A DNA stretch of 38,067 bases from JALCLA01 sp965653565 (GCA_965653565.1 CBFHAI010000041.1:1-38067); one strand, 5' to 3'. Shown: positions 7,874 to 16,712, numbered from the stretch's first letter. Notes: a model not told the origin generated them from the sequence alone. Numbers and translations: made by a program.

Positions 7874-10312
7874 TCAACCGCCCGGCGCGGCAGGGCCGCG
7901 TCCGGCGAAGGATCTGAGCGCGTTCACGATCGCGCTCCAGGCGCGGTCGATGAGCGAATCCGATTCGCCCGGCAGCACGCGGATATTGCCGCGGCGCATC
8001 TCGCGCGCGAGATGATTGAGCGAATACTCGGCGACGCGCTGGCCGCGGTGATTGACGAACAGGCAGTGGCCGGTGACGGTGCTGAACCATGACAGCCGCC
8101 GGCGCGCCACGTCGCCCTGCTGATTGGTGACGAATTCGAACCAGGTGCCGAACGGCAGATGGCGGATCTGGTCGAGACAGGCCTGTTCGGACGCATCGAG
8201 CGGAATGGGCTTTTCGGCCGCCGCGCCGGCCGGCGCCGGGCCGGAATTTTCGCCGAGCCGCTGGCGCGATTTGAGCCGCATCGCAAGCTCGGTGCGCGAG
8301 GCCGGGTCGTCCTCTTCCTCTTCGGTGGCCGACTCGGCCAGCAGCCGCGACGAAATCGCCTGCGCATCGTTGGCGTGATAGCCGACCAGCGCCAGCGCTT
8401 CTTCGATTTCGCTCTTGAGCTGCGGCACTTCGTCGGGCTTGATCGACGGCACGCCGCTGGTACGGCGGCTCTCGGCCGAGCCGATCAGGCGTTCGGCGAT
8501 CTTCAACTGATGCGCGAACGCCGGCGATTGTTCGCCGCCGCGCAGCATCGAGAGCGCCAGCACGTCGGCCCAGGCCTGGGCGAGCAGCGTGTGCAGGAAT
8601 TTCGGTACGCGCTTGTCGGCCAGCTTGGCGTCGATCGCCTCGGCGGCGCGCAAGCGTGCGAGTTCGAGTTTTTCCTTGCCGCGCGCCGCTTCGACATGGC
8701 GCCGCTCGGCCACTTCGGCCTTGCGCGCCTGCGTTTGCATGTGGCTGCTCAAATCGCCGAGCAGCGCATCGAACAAGGTGAGATCGCCGGTGAATTCCTT
8801 GCTGACGCGATCGACCAGCATGTGCATCTTGTCGACCACGGCCTTGTCGGCTTCGTCTTCGCTCGACCAGTACGCGCCACTCTCGGCAATGGTGTTGAGC
8901 ATCTGGCGCGCCGGATGCTGCTTGCGGGTGAAGAAACCCTTGTCGTCGAGCGCCACGCGCAGCAACGGCACCTGCAGCTTGGTGAGCAGCGTGGCGGCGG
9001 CGGAGTTTGGCCGCACGTCCTTCATGATGTGGTCGAACAGCATGCCGACCAGATCGATGGTGTCGCCGTGTTCTTCCGGCAGCGCCGGCGCGCTGCCGAC
9101 CGGCGCCACGCGGCGCAGTTGCGCCAGCATGTCCTGCTTCAGGTGCGAAACCGAACGCGGCTGCGGTTTGCCGTCCACCATCACCGGCGCCAGCGGTTTG
9201 CTTTGCAGCGCGCCGAGCACCTGCTGCACGTCATCCGACGAAACCACGAAGGCCGGCTCGCCTTGCCTGGGTTTCGCGCCATCGAGTTTGCCCAGCAACG
9301 AGCGCCGGCCGGCCAGCAGCTCGCGCAACACGTCGAACATTTCGGTGTCTTGCTGCTGCTGCGAAGCGGGCTTTTCGTTCGCCACGCCGGGCCAGGCGGT
9401 GTGCGGCCGTGGGCCGGAGGCGGCCGCCGCCTGGCGGGCTGCGCGGGCACCGTCGGCGCTCGGCTGCGCGGCGCCCTCTGCGCCTTTGGCGCCGGCGCCG
9501 AGCGAAGTGCCGGCATCCGCCACGCGGGCACCGCCGGTCGCTGCCGCGCGCGGCGCGGTGCCGGCGGCGCTGTCGGCCTGCGCGCGCGCCGTCGGCCGGG
9601 TGCGCATCGGCACGAAGGTCAGATACGGCAGCACGCGCTGGCGCACCAGATACGTGTTCAGGGCCTCGTACAGCGGCCCGATGAACTGCATCACGTTGCG
9701 ATCGAACTGGCGGAACAACTGCTGCCGGTATTCCTGGCTCAGTTGCAGGCAGCCCATCGACTCGCCGAACACGCGGCACAACGCATGCGGCCCCACCGGC
9801 AGCGATTCGGCGTCGAACGCCGGGCGCCCGGCGATCACGCCGAAGCGCTGGCCGAGCAGGAACAGCGGCAGGCTGTTGCGGATTTCGGCGCGGCCGGAAA
9901 TTTCGTTGAGGGTGATGTTCTCTTCCATCACCACGTCTTCCACCAGCGACAGCTCGCGGAACGACGCTGCCTGGCGGGCCTCGCCTTCGCGCCGGGGCGG
10001 GTCTTTCAGCGTCGCCAGCGAGGCTTCCAGGCCCATCAGGAAGCGCGGCACCATATCGGCGCGGCCGCGTTTGACTTCGCGCAGCGCGTCGAAACACAGT
10101 TTCTGCAGGTCGTCGCTCTTGGCCTGCTCGGCCATCTTGAAGAGCTGCTGCTCGGTCTCGTTGAGCGTCGCCACCAGGCCGCGGTCGAGCTCGTCGGCGA
10201 CGTAATCGAGGACGCCTTCGAGCAGCGCCCTGACGCGGCGCGGGAAGGCGCGCTGCGCGAGCGAGGGGCGTGGACCGCCGCCGGCGCTCGGATAAGTTGC
10301 CGGGCCTTGCAT
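7874..10312 (-). CDS. DUF1631 family protein
   Basis: An 812-residue protein that I recognise as DUF1631, a large family of unknown function common in Xanthomonadales and other Proteobacteria. The N-terminal half is helical ('VRALLEGVLDYVADELDRGL', 'FGESMGCLQLSQEYRQQL'). A low-complexity Ala/Gly/Pro-rich linker follows at about residues 240-310, then a second helical block ('VGMLFDHIMKDVRPNSAAATLLTKLQVP'-like segment) and a C-terminal module 'FGTWFEFVTNQ...RRRLSWFSTVTGHCLFVNHRGQRV'. That last module resembles the beta-barrel region of PilZ-type domains, which together with the PilZ gene 18 nt downstream suggests a link to c-di-GMP; this is inference. An AGGGGAT-like ribosome site precedes ATG 10312, and a TAGAAT box lies at 10344-10349. 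Confidence 0.88.
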   Translation of the reverse strand: MQGPATYPSAGGGPRPSLAQRAFPRRVRALLEGVLDYVADELDRGLVATLNETEQQLFKMAEQAKSDDLQKLCFDALREVKRGRADMVPRFLMGLEASLATLKDPPRREGEARQAASFRELSLVEDVVMEENITLNEISGRAEIRNSLPLFLLGQRFGVIAGRPAFDAESLPVGPHALCRVFGESMGCLQLSQEYRQQLFRQFDRNVMQFIGPLYEALNTYLVRQRVLPYLTFVPMRTRPTARAQADSAAGTAPRAAATGGARVADAGTSLGAGAKGAEGAAQPSADGARAARQAAAASGPRPHTAWPGVANEKPASQQQQDTEMFDVLRELLAGRRSLLGKLDGAKPRQGEPAFVVSSDDVQQVLGALQSKPLAPVMVDGKPQPRSVSHLKQDMLAQLRRVAPVGSAPALPEEHGDTIDLVGMLFDHIMKDVRPNSAAATLLTKLQVPLLRVALDDKGFFTRKQHPARQMLNTIAESGAYWSSEDEADKAVVDKMHMLVDRVSKEFTGDLTLFDALLGDLSSHMQTQARKAEVAERRHVEAARGKEKLELARLRAAEAIDAKLADKRVPKFLHTLLAQAWADVLALSMLRGGEQSPAFAHQLKIAERLIGSAESRRTSGVPSIKPDEVPQLKSEIEEALALVGYHANDAQAISSRLLAESATEEEEDDPASRTELAMRLKSRQRLGENSGPAPAGAAAEKPIPLDASEQACLDQIRHLPFGTWFEFVTNQQGDVARRRLSWFSTVTGHCLFVNHRGQRVAEYSLNHLAREMRRGNIRVLPGESDSLIDRAWSAIVNALRSFAGRGPAAPGG

Positions 10313-10343
10313 GATGAGGATCCCCTTTGGCGCAACGCACCCG

Positions 10344-10349
10344 ATTCTA
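10344..10349 (-). promoter_or_regulatory. Possible -10 box (TAGAAT) for DUF1631-PilZ operon
   Basis: TAGAAT on the minus strand, 31 nt upstream of the DUF1631 start, matches the sigma-70 -10 consensus at 5 of 6 positions. No convincing -35 box is seen, so this is tentative. Confidence 0.35.
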
Positions 10350-10396
10350 TGTCAGGGATCGGCGAGCGCCTAGCGGGGCGAAACCGTAGCGCCGGA

Positions 10397-10423
10397 ACGA
10401 CGGCGGCGCGCTGCCGCCGTCGT
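10397..10423 (-). terminator. Strong GC hairpin after btuB
   Basis: A perfect 11-bp stem (ACGACGGCGGC / GCCGCCGTCGT) with a 5-nt loop starts 10 nt after the btuB stop codon on the minus strand. There is no T-run after it, so it may be a terminator or an RNA-stabilising hairpin. Confidence 0.5.
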
Positions 10424-10432
10424 GCGGGCCGT

Positions 10433-12241
10433 TCAGTCGATCGCGCTCCAGCGCAGCGTCAGCAGCGCGGTCATGCCCGGCGTGTTGTAGCCGCGCAGCA
10501 GCGCGTAATCGCGATCGAACAGGTTTTCGATGCGCGCATCGAGGCTGAAGCCGCGCGCCAGCGGCAGGCTGCCGCGCAGCGTGAGCAGGCCGTAGCCGGG
10601 CAGGTCGCCGCCGAAATCCGCACTTTCGGACGCCGCGAAGCCTTCCACGCCGAGCCGCGCGCCGCCGGCGAAACCGTACTCGACCAGCGCGCTCGCCTTG
10701 CGCGCGGGGCGACGCAGCAGCGTCGCGCCGGTGTCGCGATCTTCCGGGTTCTGCCAGGTGGCGTTGGTGGCGAACGACCACGCCGCGATTTCCCACGCCG
10801 CATCCGCTTCGAAGCCCTCGATGCGCGCGCGTTTGATGTTGATCGCCTGGAAGGTCTCGCCGCCGCTGAAATCGACCAGACCGTCGACATCGGTGCGATA
10901 GGCGCGCAGATCGAGCCTCGCCTGCGGTGCCAGCGTGAACTGCGCGCCCACTTCGGTGCTGCGCGAATACTCCGGATCGAGCAGCGGATTGCCGGCGAAC
11001 AGGCCGCCGAAGCCGGGCGAATACAACTCGTTGAGGGTCGGCGCGCGGAAGCCTTCGCCGTGGCTGAGCGTGGTACGAACCGACTCGCTGAGCTGCCAGC
11101 CCCAGGCGCCCGCGAACGTGCTCGCGCCGCCGAAGGTGCTGTTGTCGTCGTGGCGGCCGGACAGCTCGAAATCGTGCGCGTCCGCGCCGATGCGCCAGGC
11201 CGCGAAGCCGGCGCGATTGTGGCGGCGTTCGTCGTAGATCGCGCTGTTGCCGAAGGTGTCGACGTTCTCGCCGCGCTCGCGCACATAGGCCGCGCCGAAC
11301 AGCAGCTGGTTGCGCTCGGCCAGCGCCAGCGTGTGATTCCAGTCGGCCTGTTCGCGGCGCGTGTGATAGCGCGAGAAGAAGGCCGGCGTGTCGAGCGTGT
11401 CGCGTGCCGCCGAGACGCTCAGCTGGTGATTCCAGTCGCGCGTGAGCAGGCCTTCGAGGCTGAGTGCGTATTGCGACTGGCGCGTGTCCTGCTCGCCCTG
11501 ATCGAACTCGACATCATCGTCGCGGCGCGATGCCATCGCCCGCAAGGTCTGCCCGCCGAGCGCCAGGTCACCGTGCACGAGCAGGTTGCGATGCACGAAA
11601 CCATCGTCGTCCGGATCGAAATTGAAGGCCTCCGGATTGGTCGAATTGGTGCCGCGCGCCTGCGTGTAACCGGCGCGCACATCGAAGCCGCCGCGTTCGT
11701 GGCGCTGGCCGATGCCGGCATCGGCGCCATAAGTATCGTGATTGCCGGCATTGAGCGCGAAGTCGGCACCATCGGCGCGGCGCGTGAAGATCTGGATCAC
11801 GCCGCCGATCGCATCCGAACCCCACAACGCGGCGCGCGGACCGCGCACCACTTCGATGCGTTCGATCTGCGCCAGCGACAGGTGCTCCCATGCGAAACCA
11901 CCGGTGCCGAGCGCCGCCACGCGCACGCCGTCGATCATCACCAGCACCTGGTTGGAGTTGGTGCCGCGCAGGAACACGCTGGTCTGCTGCGCCATGCCGC
12001 CGCTGCGCGCGATATCGAGGCCGGGCACGCGGCGCAGCAGATCGAAAATATCGTTGCTGGCGCTGGCTTCGATGTCCTCGCGCGTGATCACGCTGACGCT
12101 GGCGAGCGTCTCGTCCACGGTGGTAGGCGAACGATCGGCGGTGACCACGACTTCAGGCTGCGTGGCGGCCGATTGCGCCGACGCCGACAGGGAAACGCCG
12201 ACGCCGAGCGCCAGCGCGGTGAAAGACAGAACACGTTGCAT
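10433..12241 (-). CDS. btuB: TonB-dependent vitamin B12 receptor
   Basis: A 602-residue outer-membrane receptor, close in length to E. coli BtuB (614). It has a signal peptide (about residues 1-22, ending 'SASAQ'), a TonB box 'EVVVTADR', and a plug domain with 'LLRRVPGLDI', 'FLRGTNSNQVLVMIDGVRV' and 'IERIEVVRGPRAALWGSDAIGG'. The beta barrel ends in 'LTLRWSAID'. The cobalamin riboswitch directly upstream on the same strand fixes the substrate as cobalamin or a corrinoid. ATG 12241 is chosen because it starts the signal peptide and has a GGAG site at 12250-12253; the frame stays open further upstream into the leader. Uptake across the inner membrane (BtuCDF) is not encoded in the window. Confidence 0.95.
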   Translation of the reverse strand: MQRVLSFTALALGVGVSLSASAQSAATQPEVVVTADRSPTTVDETLASVSVITREDIEASASNDIFDLLRRVPGLDIARSGGMAQQTSVFLRGTNSNQVLVMIDGVRVAALGTGGFAWEHLSLAQIERIEVVRGPRAALWGSDAIGGVIQIFTRRADGADFALNAGNHDTYGADAGIGQRHERGGFDVRAGYTQARGTNSTNPEAFNFDPDDDGFVHRNLLVHGDLALGGQTLRAMASRRDDDVEFDQGEQDTRQSQYALSLEGLLTRDWNHQLSVSAARDTLDTPAFFSRYHTRREQADWNHTLALAERNQLLFGAAYVRERGENVDTFGNSAIYDERRHNRAGFAAWRIGADAHDFELSGRHDDNSTFGGASTFAGAWGWQLSESVRTTLSHGEGFRAPTLNELYSPGFGGLFAGNPLLDPEYSRSTEVGAQFTLAPQARLDLRAYRTDVDGLVDFSGGETFQAINIKRARIEGFEADAAWEIAAWSFATNATWQNPEDRDTGATLLRRPARKASALVEYGFAGGARLGVEGFAASESADFGGDLPGYGLLTLRGSLPLARGFSLDARIENLFDRDYALLRGYNTPGMTALLTLRWSAID

Positions 12242-12358
12242 GAAAGATTCTCCGAAGAACGCACACCCGCGAAATGGCGCGCGCAACGGAAAGGACGAGG
12301 CCGGACGTACCGCAGGCGGCACGCCACGCCACATCGCCCACCGCGACGCGCCGCTGCA

Positions 12359-12375
12359 CAGCCCATGGCGGGCTG
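12359..12375 (-). promoter_or_regulatory. Candidate expression-platform hairpin of the B12 riboswitch
   Basis: A 6-bp hairpin (CAGCCC / GGGCTG) lies directly 3' of the B12 box. On the minus strand its GGGCTG arm can pair either with the adjacent CAGCCC or with an identical CAGCCC inside the riboswitch core (complement of 12396-12401). This gives a simple alternative-pairing switch. There is no U-tract, so control of translation is more likely than termination. Confidence 0.45.
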
Positions 12376-12379
12376 CGCG

Positions 12380-12556
12380 CTACAGGCCGGTCTCCGGGCT
12401 GGCAGGGCGATTCCCGGGAGATCGAAGACGACCGCCGGAATCGGTGTCCGCCGCCTTCCCGGAGCGCGGCTCCAGTGGCGTGTGGCGGACTACACCTGCT
12501 TACCGTTGCGGGGGCAGCGCCGGATTCGCACCGGCTTCCCGAGCACCTGAAAGCGC
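12380..12556 (-). promoter_or_regulatory. Cobalamin riboswitch
   Basis: On the minus strand the conserved elements appear in order: GGTGCTCGGGAA, GGTGCGAATCC, the signature GCTGCCCCCGCAACGGTAA, GCCACTG (complement of 12473-12479) and the 3' CAGCCCGGAGACCGGCCTG (complement of 12383-12401). These match the adenosylcobalamin riboswitch consensus. It sits about 140 nt upstream of btuB, which it should repress when cobalamin is plentiful. Confidence 0.95.
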
Positions 12557-12637
12557 GCGAAGTCTAGAGCAGGGCGGGCGGGCTGTCGATGTTCGCGTGC
12601 GTTGCCGGCGCTGTTTGCACGCAGCTGTTTGGCAATG

Positions 12638-12823
12638 TCAGTCGTCGCGCTCGGCATCGAGCCGGCGCATTGTGCCGTCGGCGCCGGTATCGAGCCGGAA
12701 CGTGATCGGACGGCAGCACACCGGGCAATCCTCGATGTACTCGGCGTCGCCGCCCGAGGCATCGGCCACGGCCTCGAAACGTTCGCCGCAATAAGGGCAA
12801 CGCAGCAGGATGGAATCGAGCAC
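12638..12823 (-). CDS. CPXCG motif-containing cysteine-rich protein
   Basis: A 61-residue zinc-ribbon-like protein. Two cysteine pairs, 'LRCPYCGERFE' and 'EDCPVCCRPITF', flank an acidic stretch, which is the pattern of the small CPXCG (Cys_rich_CPXG) family; its function is unknown. The start is a GTG at 12823, chosen because a strong AAGGAG site (complement of 12832-12837) lies 8 nt upstream and homologous sequence begins there. The longer frame up to 13261 overlaps hemW and is not used. It follows hemW by 32 nt and is probably co-transcribed with it. Confidence 0.85.
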   Translation of the reverse strand: MLDSILLRCPYCGERFEAVADASGGDAEYIEDCPVCCRPITFRLDTGADGTMRRLDAERDD

Positions 12824-12855
12824 GAACCTTTCTCCTTCGCCAAGCCTCGCGGCCG

Positions 12856-14004
12856 CTACAGAAACGCACCCATCACATCGTTGAGGAAACGCCGGCCGAA
12901 TTCCGTCGGCCGCACGCGATCGTGCTGGCGTTCGAGCCAGCCGCGTTCGATGCAATCGGACAACGTCGGCTCCAGCGCGTCGCGCGACAGACCGGTGCGC
13001 GCTTCGAACCAGCCGAGCTCGAATCCCGCATTCAAGCGCAGCGCGTTGAGCATGAACTCGAACGGACGTTGCGCCGGTGCGATCCAATCGTCGCCGCCGA
13101 TGCGTGCCGGCGAGGCGGCTTTGGCGAGGTAATCGCGCGGCTGCTTCACTTTCCAGCGCCGCAGGACGCCGTCTTCGGCCGGCACCGTGAGCTTGCCGTG
13201 CGCCCCGGCGCCGATGCCCAGATAGTCGCCGAAATTCCAGTAGTTCAGATTGTGCGCGCACTGCCGGCCGGGCTGCGCGTAGGCCGAGACTTCGTACTGC
13301 GCGTAACCGGCCGCCGCCATCGCGGCCTGACAGGCTTCCTGCATATCCCAGGCGGCGTCATCTTCCGGAATGTCCGGGGGCGGTTTCGCGGCGAACACCG
13401 TGTTGGGTTCGAGCGTGAGTTGGTAGTGGCTCAGGTGCGTGGGCGCCAGCGCGATCGCACGCTCGACATCGTGCAGCGCCATCGCCAAGGTCTGCTGCGG
13501 CAACGCGTACATCAGATCGAGATTGAAGTTGTCGAAGCCCGCATCCTGCGCCAGCTTCACCGCGCGCTCGGCCTGTGCGCTGTCGTGGATGCGGCCGAGA
13601 CGTGCGAGACAGCCGTCGTCGAAACTCTGGATGCCGAAGCTGATGCGATTGACGCCGGCGCGCCGGTAGGCATCGAAACGATCGAATTCCGCGGTGCCGG
13701 GATTGGTTTCGAGCGTCACTTCCAGGCCGGGACGAAAACTCAATCGTGCGGCCGCGCCATCGAGAATGCGCGCGATCGAATCGGCCGAGAACAGGCTCGG
13801 CGTGCCGCCGCCGAAGAACACGCTGGTGACGGGCCGGCCCCACACCAACGGCAGATCCTGATCGAGATCGGCGAGCAGCGCTGCGACGTACTCGTCCTGC
13901 GGAATCGCCTCGGGCCGGTTATGCGAATTGAAATCGCAGTACGGGCATTTCTTCACACACCAGGGGATGTGGAGGTAGAGCGCGAGCGGCGGCAAGGACA
14001 GCAT
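12856..14004 (-). CDS. hemW: Radical SAM heme chaperone HemW
   Basis: A 382-residue protein of the HemN-like radical SAM group. The [4Fe-4S] cysteines are Cys16, Cys20 and Cys23 in 'HIPWCVKKCPYCDFNSH', followed by 'VFFGGGTPSLF', 'ETNPGT' and 'GVNRISFGIQSF'. Residues 'LNYWNFGDYLGIGAGAHG' in the C-terminal half are typical of HemW. The short N-terminus lacks the extension with the extra cysteine of oxygen-independent coproporphyrinogen oxidase HemN, so a heme-trafficking chaperone is the better call. ATG 14004 has no good ribosome site; instead a TACAAT box ends 6 nt before it, which suggests a leaderless or very short-leader mRNA. Confidence 0.92.
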   Translation of the reverse strand: MLSLPPLALYLHIPWCVKKCPYCDFNSHNRPEAIPQDEYVAALLADLDQDLPLVWGRPVTSVFFGGGTPSLFSADSIARILDGAAARLSFRPGLEVTLETNPGTAEFDRFDAYRRAGVNRISFGIQSFDDGCLARLGRIHDSAQAERAVKLAQDAGFDNFNLDLMYALPQQTLAMALHDVERAIALAPTHLSHYQLTLEPNTVFAAKPPPDIPEDDAAWDMQEACQAAMAAAGYAQYEVSAYAQPGRQCAHNLNYWNFGDYLGIGAGAHGKLTVPAEDGVLRRWKVKQPRDYLAKAASPARIGGDDWIAPAQRPFEFMLNALRLNAGFELGWFEARTGLSRDALEPTLSDCIERGWLERQHDRVRPTEFGRRFLNDVMGAFL

Positions 14005-14010
14005 CCGCCC

Positions 14011-14016
14011 ATTGTA
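14011..14016 (-). promoter_or_regulatory. Possible -10 box (TACAAT) immediately before hemW
   Basis: TACAAT on the minus strand is separated from the hemW ATG by only 6 nt, which would place the transcription start at or next to the start codon. No clear -35 is visible. Confidence 0.35.
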
Positions 14017-14052
14017 GTGGCGCGGGGTAGTGGTCGGGCGCTTTGCGCGCTC

Positions 14053-16248
14053 TCAGCCGAGCGGCAGGCGCACGCAAAACGTGCTGCCTTGCCCCGGCCC
14101 GGCACTGGTCACGCCGACTTCGCCGCCATGCAGTTGCACCAGGCGCTTCACCAGCGTCAGACCGATGCCCAGCCCGCTCTGCGAGGCACTCTCGCCGGGC
14201 GCGACCTGGGTGAACAGATCGAACACGCGCGGCAGCCAGGCCGCTGCGATGCCGATGCCGTTGTCGCTCACTTCGACGACCAGTTGCGCGCTTTCGCGCC
14301 GCGCCGACAGCTCGATGCGGCCGCCGCGCGGCGTGTATTTCGCGGCATTGTTGAGCAGGTTGGCCAGCACCTGGGCCAGACGCGTGGCGTCGCCGTCCAG
14401 CGGCATCGGCCCGTCCTGGATCGACACCGTGAAACGGTGCTCGTTGGCGGCCAGCAACGGCCGCGAAAGCGCGATCGCGCTGTCCAGCACTTCGCGCAGA
14501 TCGATGCGTTTGCGCTCCAGCCGCACCTTGCCGAGCGTCACGCGCGACAGATCGAGCAGGTCGTCGACCAGCCGCACCAGATGCCGCACCTGGCGGCCCA
14601 GCATGGCGCGCATGTTCGCCGCAGTCGCGGCGTCCGAAGTGCGTCCGAGTACTTCGAGCGCGGTCACGATCGGCGCCAGCGGATTGCGCAATTCGTGCGC
14701 CAAGGTGGCGAGGAATTCATCCTTCCGCCGATCCTGTTCACGCAGTTGATCGAGCGCGCGCGCCAGTTCGGCTTCGTCCAGTTTTTCGTTCGTCACATCG
14801 ACGGTGACGCCGTCGAAACGCACCGCGATGCCGGACTCGTCGTAAGTGGTGCCGCCGAGCGCGCGAATCCATTTGGTCTGCGTGCGATCGCGGTTCTGGG
14901 TGCGGTAGACGACATCGTAGGGCCGCCGCTGGCTGATCGAATTCTCGATCGCACGTTGCGTCGGCGCGCGATCGTCGGGATGCAGGATCGCGAAGAATTC
15001 GTCGATCGAAATGCGCCGGTCCGAATCCAGGAAGAAGTGTTCCTTGACGCGCTCGTCCCAGGCCAGTTCCGCGAACGGCAGATCGCAATACCAGAAGCCG
15101 ATGCCGGACAAGCGCACGGCGTAGTCGAGGCGCGCGCGTTGTTCGCGCAGCGCATGGCCGGCGGCGGCGCGCTCGAGCGATTCCCAGCAGCGCGACACCA
15201 CCAGCGCCACCAGCTCGATCTCTTCGCTCGTCCAGCGCCGCGGCGCCGCGGCATGCACGGCCATCGCGGCGGAGAAAATCCCGTCCTTGTGCAGCGGCAC
15301 GCAGATCACGGCGCGAATCTGGGTGGCCTCGTAGGCGGGCAGATGGGCGGACGAAATGCGCACATCGCCGAGCGCATCTTCGACCACGTAGGGCTGGCCC
15401 GCCTGCATCGCGTGCTCACAGGCCGGGCCGAACGCGGCCAGCGGCCAGCGGCCGACGATGCTCGGCACACCGCACGTGAAATCGCCGGTGATGACGAACT
15501 CGCCGTTCTCGATTTCGGCGTAGGCGCAGCGATCGACATCGAGGTATTCGGCCAGCATGCGTGCCGCGGTGCGCATGATGTCTTCCGGCGCGCTCAGCGA
15601 CTGCGTCGCGGTGGCCAGTTCGGCCAGGAAACGGTCGCGCCACGACGAGGTGCGGATGGCGTGGTCGAAGTTGCGCCGTTCGATCGCGAGCGCGGCCGTC
15701 TGCGCCAGCACCGCGACCAGCTGGCGTTCCGGCACCGTCGGTTCGCGCGGGCAGGTGAAATAGGTGCCGAAGGTGCCGAGCACCGAGCCGTGCGACGAGA
15801 AGATCGGCATCGACCATGCCGCTTTCAATCCGAGCGCCAGCGGCAGATGCGAGAGCGGACGCCAGCGCGCGCAATCGGCGATCGCCGGCGTGACGACGGG
15901 TTCGCGCAATGCGGCGGCCGCCGCGCAGGTGCCGAGCGTGGCATCGATCGGCACGTCGGCGAGGGCGGCATGATAGGCAGGCGGCAGACTCGGCCCGACG
16001 CCGCCGCCCAGGTGCAGGCCGCTGTCGTCCACCAGCAGGATCGCCGATTTCACGGCATCGGGTGCCTGCGATTCGACGATCAGGCACAGGGCCGCGAGGA
16101 TCTCCGACAGCGGTTCGCCGCGCACGATCATTTCGAGCACGCGGCGCTGCGCTTCGAGCAGGCTTTCGTGCGCGCTCGATGCGCTCACCGCCGGCCGCGC
16201 ATCAGCGGCGGCAACGTGGGAAGGCACATCGCGGCCGGCACGGGACAT
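14053..16248 (-). CDS. Sensor histidine kinase (GAF-GAF-PAS-HisKA-HATPase)
   Basis: A 731-residue soluble histidine kinase with no membrane helices. Two GAF domains (about residues 25-190 and 205-365) precede a PAS domain ('GIGFWYCDLPFAELAWDE', 'ILHPDDRAPTQRAIE'). The dimerisation domain carries the phospho-acceptor His518 in 'LAHELRNPLAP'. The ATPase domain has the N box 'NNAAKYTP', 'VSDNGIGI' and 'GLGIGLTLVKRLVQLHGG'. No receiver domain is fused, unlike many similar hybrid kinases, and no response-regulator gene lies in the window, so the partner is elsewhere. The ligand is unknown; a cytoplasmic light, redox or small-molecule signal is possible. The gene is followed by hemW on the same strand after 48 nt. 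Confidence 0.93.
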   Translation of the reverse strand: MSRAGRDVPSHVAAADARPAVSASSAHESLLEAQRRVLEMIVRGEPLSEILAALCLIVESQAPDAVKSAILLVDDSGLHLGGGVGPSLPPAYHAALADVPIDATLGTCAAAAALREPVVTPAIADCARWRPLSHLPLALGLKAAWSMPIFSSHGSVLGTFGTYFTCPREPTVPERQLVAVLAQTAALAIERRNFDHAIRTSSWRDRFLAELATATQSLSAPEDIMRTAARMLAEYLDVDRCAYAEIENGEFVITGDFTCGVPSIVGRWPLAAFGPACEHAMQAGQPYVVEDALGDVRISSAHLPAYEATQIRAVICVPLHKDGIFSAAMAVHAAAPRRWTSEEIELVALVVSRCWESLERAAAGHALREQRARLDYAVRLSGIGFWYCDLPFAELAWDERVKEHFFLDSDRRISIDEFFAILHPDDRAPTQRAIENSISQRRPYDVVYRTQNRDRTQTKWIRALGGTTYDESGIAVRFDGVTVDVTNEKLDEAELARALDQLREQDRRKDEFLATLAHELRNPLAPIVTALEVLGRTSDAATAANMRAMLGRQVRHLVRLVDDLLDLSRVTLGKVRLERKRIDLREVLDSAIALSRPLLAANEHRFTVSIQDGPMPLDGDATRLAQVLANLLNNAAKYTPRGGRIELSARRESAQLVVEVSDNGIGIAAAWLPRVFDLFTQVAPGESASQSGLGIGLTLVKRLVQLHGGEVGVTSAGPGQGSTFCVRLPLG

Positions 16249-16340
16249 GAATCATTCTCGGCTGCGGAGATCGCCTCACGCAATTGCGCGGCGTTGGCGA
16301 AAAGCTGAGTCCGGTGCGAGGAAAAAAATCACGGCGGCGA

Positions 16341-16712
16341 CTAGTCGCGTTTCAACATCGACTTCAGGTTGGCGAACGGGTTGCTCGTCGCGGCCGCCGG
16401 TTTTTCCGACGCTTCGGCGATGCTGCCGTAAGAGTGATCGATGTAGCGCGAATGTTCGTTGTCGTGGCAGTAGACGCACAACAGTTCCCAGTTGCTGCCG
16501 TCGGCCGGGTTGTCGTCGTGGTTATGGTTGCGGTGGTGCACGGTGAGTTCCTGCACGTTGGCGCGGGTGAACTCGCGTGCACAGCGGCCGCAGATCCACG
16601 GATACATCTGCAGCGCGCGTTCGCGGTATCCCTTGCTGCGCTGCTCGGCCTGGCGGCGGGCGTCGGCGATCACCTTGTCGAGCGCGTTCGATTTCGAATT
16701 GTCGCCGGCCAT
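16341..16712 (-). CDS. yajD: YajD family HNH nuclease
   Basis: A 123-residue HNH-fold protein clearly related to E. coli YajD (115 residues). It contains the zinc knuckle cysteines Cys41/Cys44 ('ICGRCAREF') and Cys79/Cys82 ('LLCVYCHDNEHSRY'), and the HNH residues His59-His60, Asn74 ('DGSNWELLC') and His83. The C-terminus 'NPFANLKSML' is also conserved in YajD. The physiological role of YajD is not well established; a DNA endonuclease activity is expected from the fold. It is divergent from the S41 pseudogene and sits 92 nt upstream of the histidine kinase on the same strand. Confidence 0.93.
   Translation of the reverse strand: MAGDNSKSNALDKVIADARRQAEQRSKGYRERALQMYPWICGRCAREFTRANVQELTVHHRNHNHDDNPADGSNWELLCVYCHDNEHSRYIDHSYGSIAEASEKPAAATSNPFANLKSMLKRD

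Noticed and set aside
8159..12550. A 1463-codon open frame on the plus strand
   Set aside because: It runs antisense through the DUF1631 and btuB genes, is Arg/Ala/Gln-rich without any domain, and reflects high GC at the third codon positions of the real genes.
12922..16308. A 1128-codon plus-strand frame opposite hemW and the histidine kinase
   Set aside because: Antisense shadow of two well-supported genes; no family features.
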